Origin: Prevotella sp.
Lineage (GTDB): Bacteria; Bacteroidota; Bacteroidia; Bacteroidales; Bacteroidaceae
Length of the DNA: 10,799 nucleotides
Assembly: GCA_003483565.1 (NCBI GenBank)
Contig: DMYZ01000267.1
Coordinates: forward strand, 1 to 10,799
Direction of reading: 5' to 3'
The notes under the pieces were generated by a model. It was not told the DNA's origin. It did not search any database and saw only the letters and a program-made list of their open reading frames with translations. Positions within the stretch are counted from its first letter, which is position 1. Every line of letters starts with the position of its first letter. The translations under genes were made by a program, and so were the position numbers. Positions 7,284 through 10,799 of this stretch are shown piece after piece.

Positions 7284-10200
7284 ACGGCCATCAGTCCAAT
7301 AACAACATCATTGCTCAATGCCCTCAGGGTAAGACTTTTCAGTTCTTTATTCTTATCAAGAGGCATGCAGAGTAATTCCGCTGCTCCATCGGGGATATTA
7401 TTGCCTTCGGCAGAATCCGGATTATCAGATCTGCTCTTGCTAATACCCTGCAAATGAAGGGTCCGGGTTAGATTCCGGCTTACTGCCCCACTTCCAAAAT
7501 GAACACGGTAAGGACGAAGTGGCAATGTTTTGAAAGCATAGTCATCGGTATAGTAATCCTGTTCTACCGGACACCAGTTATCAGGATTTTCCAATATCAA
7601 CGTATCTTTAGATCCGTCAGTATATTCCGCATAGATTATGCCATTGGCTATGCGGCTCTGCATACTGTTAGTACTTCCAGCCAACATAAGCCAGGCTCCC
7701 TGTGCTTTTCCCTGTAAGGCTACCGTGGCACTATCCGGATAATTGTTCCAAAGAGAGGTATATATAATATTCTTGCCAGAAGAAGGAGTCTGGAAGGGTA
7801 CAACAAAAGAATGATGTATAGTGGAATTTACATGACTGCTATCCAATATTGCATCAAATATCCCTTCATGAATTTTGCTGCGAAAAATCTTATCATTTAT
7901 ATCAGCCATACGATTTGGAACACACCATTGTCCTATCCCCTGGCTGGGTATTTCCAGCGTAGAATAGGGAGAGCGCGGAGAAAAATATTCATTTTTGAAA
8001 ATATTGTCTGCTTTACTGTTAAAACAACTGTCAATATTTATTTTACGATAATGAAGATTTTTTAAATCAACTTGTGCTGAAAGATCTTTTAAACCCATTT
8101 TCCGCATATATTCTGATGTCGGGACATCATTCTCTTCTCTTTGATCAGATCTGATGACAGTACAGTTTGCCTTGCTGCCGGTTTTATGATAAACAATCAA
8201 AGTCTGATCAGCCTTATCTGTACCTTCAACAATTCCATCATAATCCAAGATCATTTGTAAAGGCTGGGCAAAATGCTGATGGATACGAAAAATATCTTTC
8301 CTTCCATCCCGATGAAAATAGAAACTTAAATAAGGCGAATGAAAAGAAACTTGCTTCCAATCACACGGCCATCCTGGACGGATCACACATTTATTATGAA
8401 GAGCATCCGGACGAATACCAAAAAGCCCGTTGACGACAGCTCTTGCCACCACACCTATATTATCACCAAAATCACGATAGGCCTCAGAGACAGCCTTATC
8501 GTAATAACTGATCTGTCCGAAATTACCCGGACTCTGCCCCAAATATTGTTCATCAAGCAGATCGCTTTTCAATAACCGTGTTGCAGTTTCCCCCTGTCCT
8601 GCCTCATAAAGGGCAAGAGCCATATTCGCTACTTCTTCATGAGCAACATTATTTGTACTCCAGTCATATGGCATCCAGTCTGTAGTAGAAATGGTATAAG
8701 GTTTCCAGTCTATAGTAATCTTCCCCTTATATTTATCAGGAATGATATATCCAACAGGAATATGACGGAAATGTCTGTCAAGATAATTGGCCAGCAGGCT
8801 GTCTTGCCATTTTTCATCTACCCCACAGTCTATAGGCGTATAAAGGCTCCAGAGACCAGGATCTGTATGAAGACGCTTCAATCCCATAAAATCCTGGTAT
8901 TCTACCCAATGGTCATGAACCCATAATCGTGCATTCATCGCTTTCTTTATAGCTTCGGCCTCCTTAAGATAAGGAGCAGGGTTTTTTCCCAGAATTTCAG
9001 CAATACGGGCAGCCAAAAGATTACCTCTGTAATTATAAGCAGAACTATAAGTTACAGCTCCGCTGTTATAATACAAGGCATCACTTGCCCAAATACAGCA
9101 ATAAGCATCATACAGATGATCATTGTCCGGATCCCAATTGCGCTTCTCCCAGGCAAGATGCCTTACCAATACCGGCCACATCTTACGCAAATAAGTGGTA
9201 TCTGCATCATATTCAAAATGCCAAAGAAGTTCATCAATATAATTAAGATTCATATCATAATGATGCATAATATGATTATTGTCCGGTAAACGGCAGATAT
9301 AACCATTACTATACATCTGTGTACCCCACTTCTCCTTGATTCGCGAAAAATTCATCGTTGTATCTTGATTAGGATGAGGATAAACTGGAGGAATATCTGT
9401 AACTTGACTACGGGCATAAGCATCAAAGTGTGACCGTGCCCGGTCATCCCATCCGAGAATGTCACCCACATATCCGGCTCGCCATCCTGCAAGAGGCATA
9501 CGCCATCCAACGCATCCATGAAGCCAAGTCTTGCCGTCCCATAAACCATCAGCTGCAACTACAAGATTAGAAGCAAGAGTGTTAATAAAAGGGTCAGGAG
9601 TAGTAAAAGATAGTACAGAAGTAAGTTGAGTCAAAGCCTGTTGTTCCTTCTTCATAAGAGAAGCACCCTGTCGAGCCGAAAGAATATAACAAGTATCAGG
9701 ATGACGAAGTACAAAATAACTATTACCGTTGGCCTGCCATCGATAGTCTCTGAGCAAAGGGGAGTTAACTTGCGGGTCATAGCTGGAACGAGGTTCCTTT
9801 CCCAAATCACCATCCCTGGACATATTCCATTTACGGACAGGACATACAAGAGCTTCAAGTTGAGGAATAACATTAAATCCGGTAGCTGAAAAATGCCAAA
9901 TTGCTCCTTCACGGAACTGAGAAACAAGGACGACAATAGTCAGCCGGGCCTCGCGCCCCCAGCGAGGATCACGCAACAGGTAAGTACGTTGCCCACCTTG
10001 GTAACGGGCTTCACAATAGGAAGTTGAATCTAGTGGAAATCTATGTTTTTTATAAACCAAGAAAAAACGAAAGTTATGGCTTCTCTGTTTATCGTAAGTA
10101 GCAAAAACAGGACGGTCGCTCGTTTCCAACCGAAAAAGTGTATGAGTACCATAAAGAGCACGAGTATAACGGTTATTGCCGTTAATACACACAATATTCT

Positions 10201-10303
10201 TTCCTTCTGGATAATACTGTAAGATCCGTGCAGGCTTTTGTGCCTTTAGTGCTGTGGATATGAAAAGTAAACTAAAAAGTAATATACTGAATTTTCTTTT
10301 CAT
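7271..10303 (-). CDS. DUF4450 domain-containing exported protein, putative six-hairpin glycosidase
   Basis: A 1010-residue protein with a clear signal peptide (MKRKFSILLF..., cut after ALKA, residue 21). The N-terminal segment YYPEGKNIVCINGNNRYTRALYGTHT... FRLETSDRPVFATY (30-70) matches what I remember of DUF4450. The centre (about 240-640) looks like an (alpha/alpha)6 barrel: CVGWRMPLAGWRAGYVGDILGW (264-285), HYDMNLNYIDELLWHFEY (348-365), DLYDAYCCIWASD-type segment (396-408), and SEAYRDFGDNIGVVARA (606-622). The C-terminal beta-rich part (about 785-1010) has GKNIIYTSLWNNYPD, STNSMQSRIANG and ends VVIGLMAVTLF, also characteristic of full-length family members. Acidic residues such as Glu358, Glu607 and Asp611 are candidates for catalysis, by inference only. 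It is the first gene of the minus-strand cluster, downstream of an intrinsic terminator, so it needs its own promoter in the 83-bp gap. I could not identify a convincing -33/-7 pair there. A periplasmic or surface glycoside hydrolase acting on pectic side chains or oligosaccharides is a reasonable guess; I know of no established activity for it. Confidence 0.8.
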   Translation of the reverse strand: MKRKFSILLFSLLFISTALKAQKPARILQYYPEGKNIVCINGNNRYTRALYGTHTLFRLETSDRPVFATYDKQRSHNFRFFLVYKKHRFPLDSTSYCEARYQGGQRTYLLRDPRWGREARLTIVVLVSQFREGAIWHFSATGFNVIPQLEALVCPVRKWNMSRDGDLGKEPRSSYDPQVNSPLLRDYRWQANGNSYFVLRHPDTCYILSARQGASLMKKEQQALTQLTSVLSFTTPDPFINTLASNLVVAADGLWDGKTWLHGCVGWRMPLAGWRAGYVGDILGWDDRARSHFDAYARSQVTDIPPVYPHPNQDTTMNFSRIKEKWGTQMYSNGYICRLPDNNHIMHHYDMNLNYIDELLWHFEYDADTTYLRKMWPVLVRHLAWEKRNWDPDNDHLYDAYCCIWASDALYYNSGAVTYSSAYNYRGNLLAARIAEILGKNPAPYLKEAEAIKKAMNARLWVHDHWVEYQDFMGLKRLHTDPGLWSLYTPIDCGVDEKWQDSLLANYLDRHFRHIPVGYIIPDKYKGKITIDWKPYTISTTDWMPYDWSTNNVAHEEVANMALALYEAGQGETATRLLKSDLLDEQYLGQSPGNFGQISYYDKAVSEAYRDFGDNIGVVARAVVNGLFGIRPDALHNKCVIRPGWPCDWKQVSFHSPYLSFYFHRDGRKDIFRIHQHFAQPLQMILDYDGIVEGTDKADQTLIVYHKTGSKANCTVIRSDQREENDVPTSEYMRKMGLKDLSAQVDLKNLHYRKINIDSCFNSKADNIFKNEYFSPRSPYSTLEIPSQGIGQWCVPNRMADINDKIFRSKIHEGIFDAILDSSHVNSTIHHSFVVPFQTPSSGKNIIYTSLWNNYPDSATVALQGKAQGAWLMLAGSTNSMQSRIANGIIYAEYTDGSKDTLILENPDNWCPVEQDYYTDDYAFKTLPLRPYRVHFGSGAVSRNLTRTLHLQGISKSRSDNPDSAEGNNIPDGAAELLCMPLDKNKELKSLTLRALSNDVVIGLMAVTLF

Positions 10304-10332
10304 TTCAGAGAGGATTAAATAAAATTCAAAAC

Positions 10333-10369
10333 AAAAAGTATGCCAGAGACCTTTAAGAAACTGGCATAC
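10333..10369 (-). terminator. Intrinsic terminator of the right-edge gene
   Basis: GTATGCCAG (10338-10346) and CTGGCATAC (10361-10369) pair perfectly over 9 bp around a 14-nt loop. Read on the minus strand, the stem is followed at once by TTTTTGTTTT (complement of 10328-10337). It lies 18 bp past the TAA of the partial gene (complement of 10387-10389) and before the DUF4450 start, so it separates the two transcription units. Confidence 0.85.
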
Positions 10370-10386
10370 CTGGAAAAAGAGAAGTA

Positions 10387-10799
10387 TTATTTTATGAGTA
10401 CTTTTTTAACCTTGACTGCACCATTAGCATAAACGGTACGAACAATGTTAATACCTGACTGTAAACTGCTGAGACGCATACCACTGAGAGAATAGATCTC
10501 TGTACGAATTACAGGGGTTACATTAAGGTCAATATCATTGACATTATCTAAAATGCTTTTAGTTTTGTCTCCCTGATTCAGAATATAAATATCAAAGATC
10601 ATAGCCTTACTCCCGCCTCCAGTCTGTACAAGACGTACATAGACCGGTGTTGTACCACTATAAGTCATCTTAGTACGCTTCCAAAGTCTGCGAGTGTTAG
10701 AGAAAGATACGCTGTCCAGTTTTGTCCATGAAGTGCCATCAGTAGAAGTTTCTATATCACACTTCGGAACAGAAGAGCCATTACCATTAGCGGCATATA
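10387..10799 (-). CDS. C-terminal end of a secreted protein, probably a carbohydrate-active enzyme (partial)
   Basis: The reading frame is open from the right edge of the window to TAA (complement of 10387-10389), giving the last ~136 residues of a longer protein; no true start is in the window. The first part (CDIETSTDGTSWTKLDSV, then RRLWKRTKMTYSG, TTPVYVRLVQTGGGSKAM, IFDIYIL) reads as a beta-sandwich module of the kind found at the C-terminus of Bacteroidetes pectate lyases, pectin esterases and related secreted proteins. The end (TEIYSLSGMRLSSLQSGINI... VKVKKVLIK) is a Bacteroidetes C-terminal tail, similar in plan to that of the PL1 protein at the other end of the cluster. The catalytic domain lies outside the window, so the activity is unknown. 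An extracellular enzyme of the same locus is likely from context. It has its own terminator 18 bp downstream. Confidence 0.75.
   Translation of the reverse strand, partial: YAANGNGSSVPKCDIETSTDGTSWTKLDSVSFSNTRRLWKRTKMTYSGTTPVYVRLVQTGGGSKAMIFDIYILNQGDKTKSILDNVNDIDLNVTPVIRTEIYSLSGMRLSSLQSGINIVRTVYANGAVKVKKVLIK

Noticed and set aside
9626..9936. Open frames of about 90 codons on either strand inside the DUF4450 gene
   Set aside because: They overlap a coding frame with clear family motifs and have unstructured, low-plausibility translations.
10331..10340. TACTTTTTG (minus strand) as a Bacteroidetes -7 promoter element (TAnnTTTG) for the DUF4450 gene
   Set aside because: The spacing is one base too long, it coincides with the terminator T-run, and no matching -33 TTG at the right distance was convincing.

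Overview
The window looks like part of a pectin-directed polysaccharide utilization region of a gut-type Bacteroidales bacterium (Bacteroides/Prevotella-like). The reasons are enzyme families typical of that group (PL22, S1 sulfatase, PL1 with a calcium-loop insert, a DUF4450 protein), starts preceded by AT-rich stretches without Shine-Dalgarno sequences, and Bacteroidetes-style C-terminal tails (W/I-Y-x-L-x-G-M ... K-x-V-L-x-K) on two proteins. No susC/susD pair, regulator, tRNA, mobile element or CRISPR array is visible.

Layout. The left edge (2-616, + strand) holds the decayed C-terminal half of an oligogalacturonate lyase (PL22). Its downstream ~160 codons are open, but at least four in-frame stops lie in the 120 bases before them. 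It is followed on the same strand by an intact, secreted, serine-type S1 sulfatase (657-2078). This pair meets a convergent minus-strand cluster at a perfect 17-bp palindromic terminator (2077-2115) that contains both genes' stop codons.

The minus-strand cluster, in transcription order, is: a DUF4450 protein of about 1010 residues (10303-7271), a putative (alpha/alpha)6 glycosidase of 705 residues (7225-5108), and a 986-residue multidomain PL1 pectate lyase (5069-2109). Gaps of 45 and 38 bp suggest one operon. A clear intrinsic terminator (10333-10369) separates it from the 3' end of a further secreted protein that runs off the right edge (10387-10799).

Inferred joint role. The PL1 enzyme would cut a galacturonate-rich backbone outside or at the surface of the cell. 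The two uncharacterised exported six-hairpin-type proteins would trim side chains or oligosaccharides, and the sulfatase would remove sulfate esters. PL22 would normally finish unsaturated digalacturonate, but the copy here appears dead. The two uncharacterised proteins are the best candidates for new enzyme activities. No wholly new kind of system is evident.
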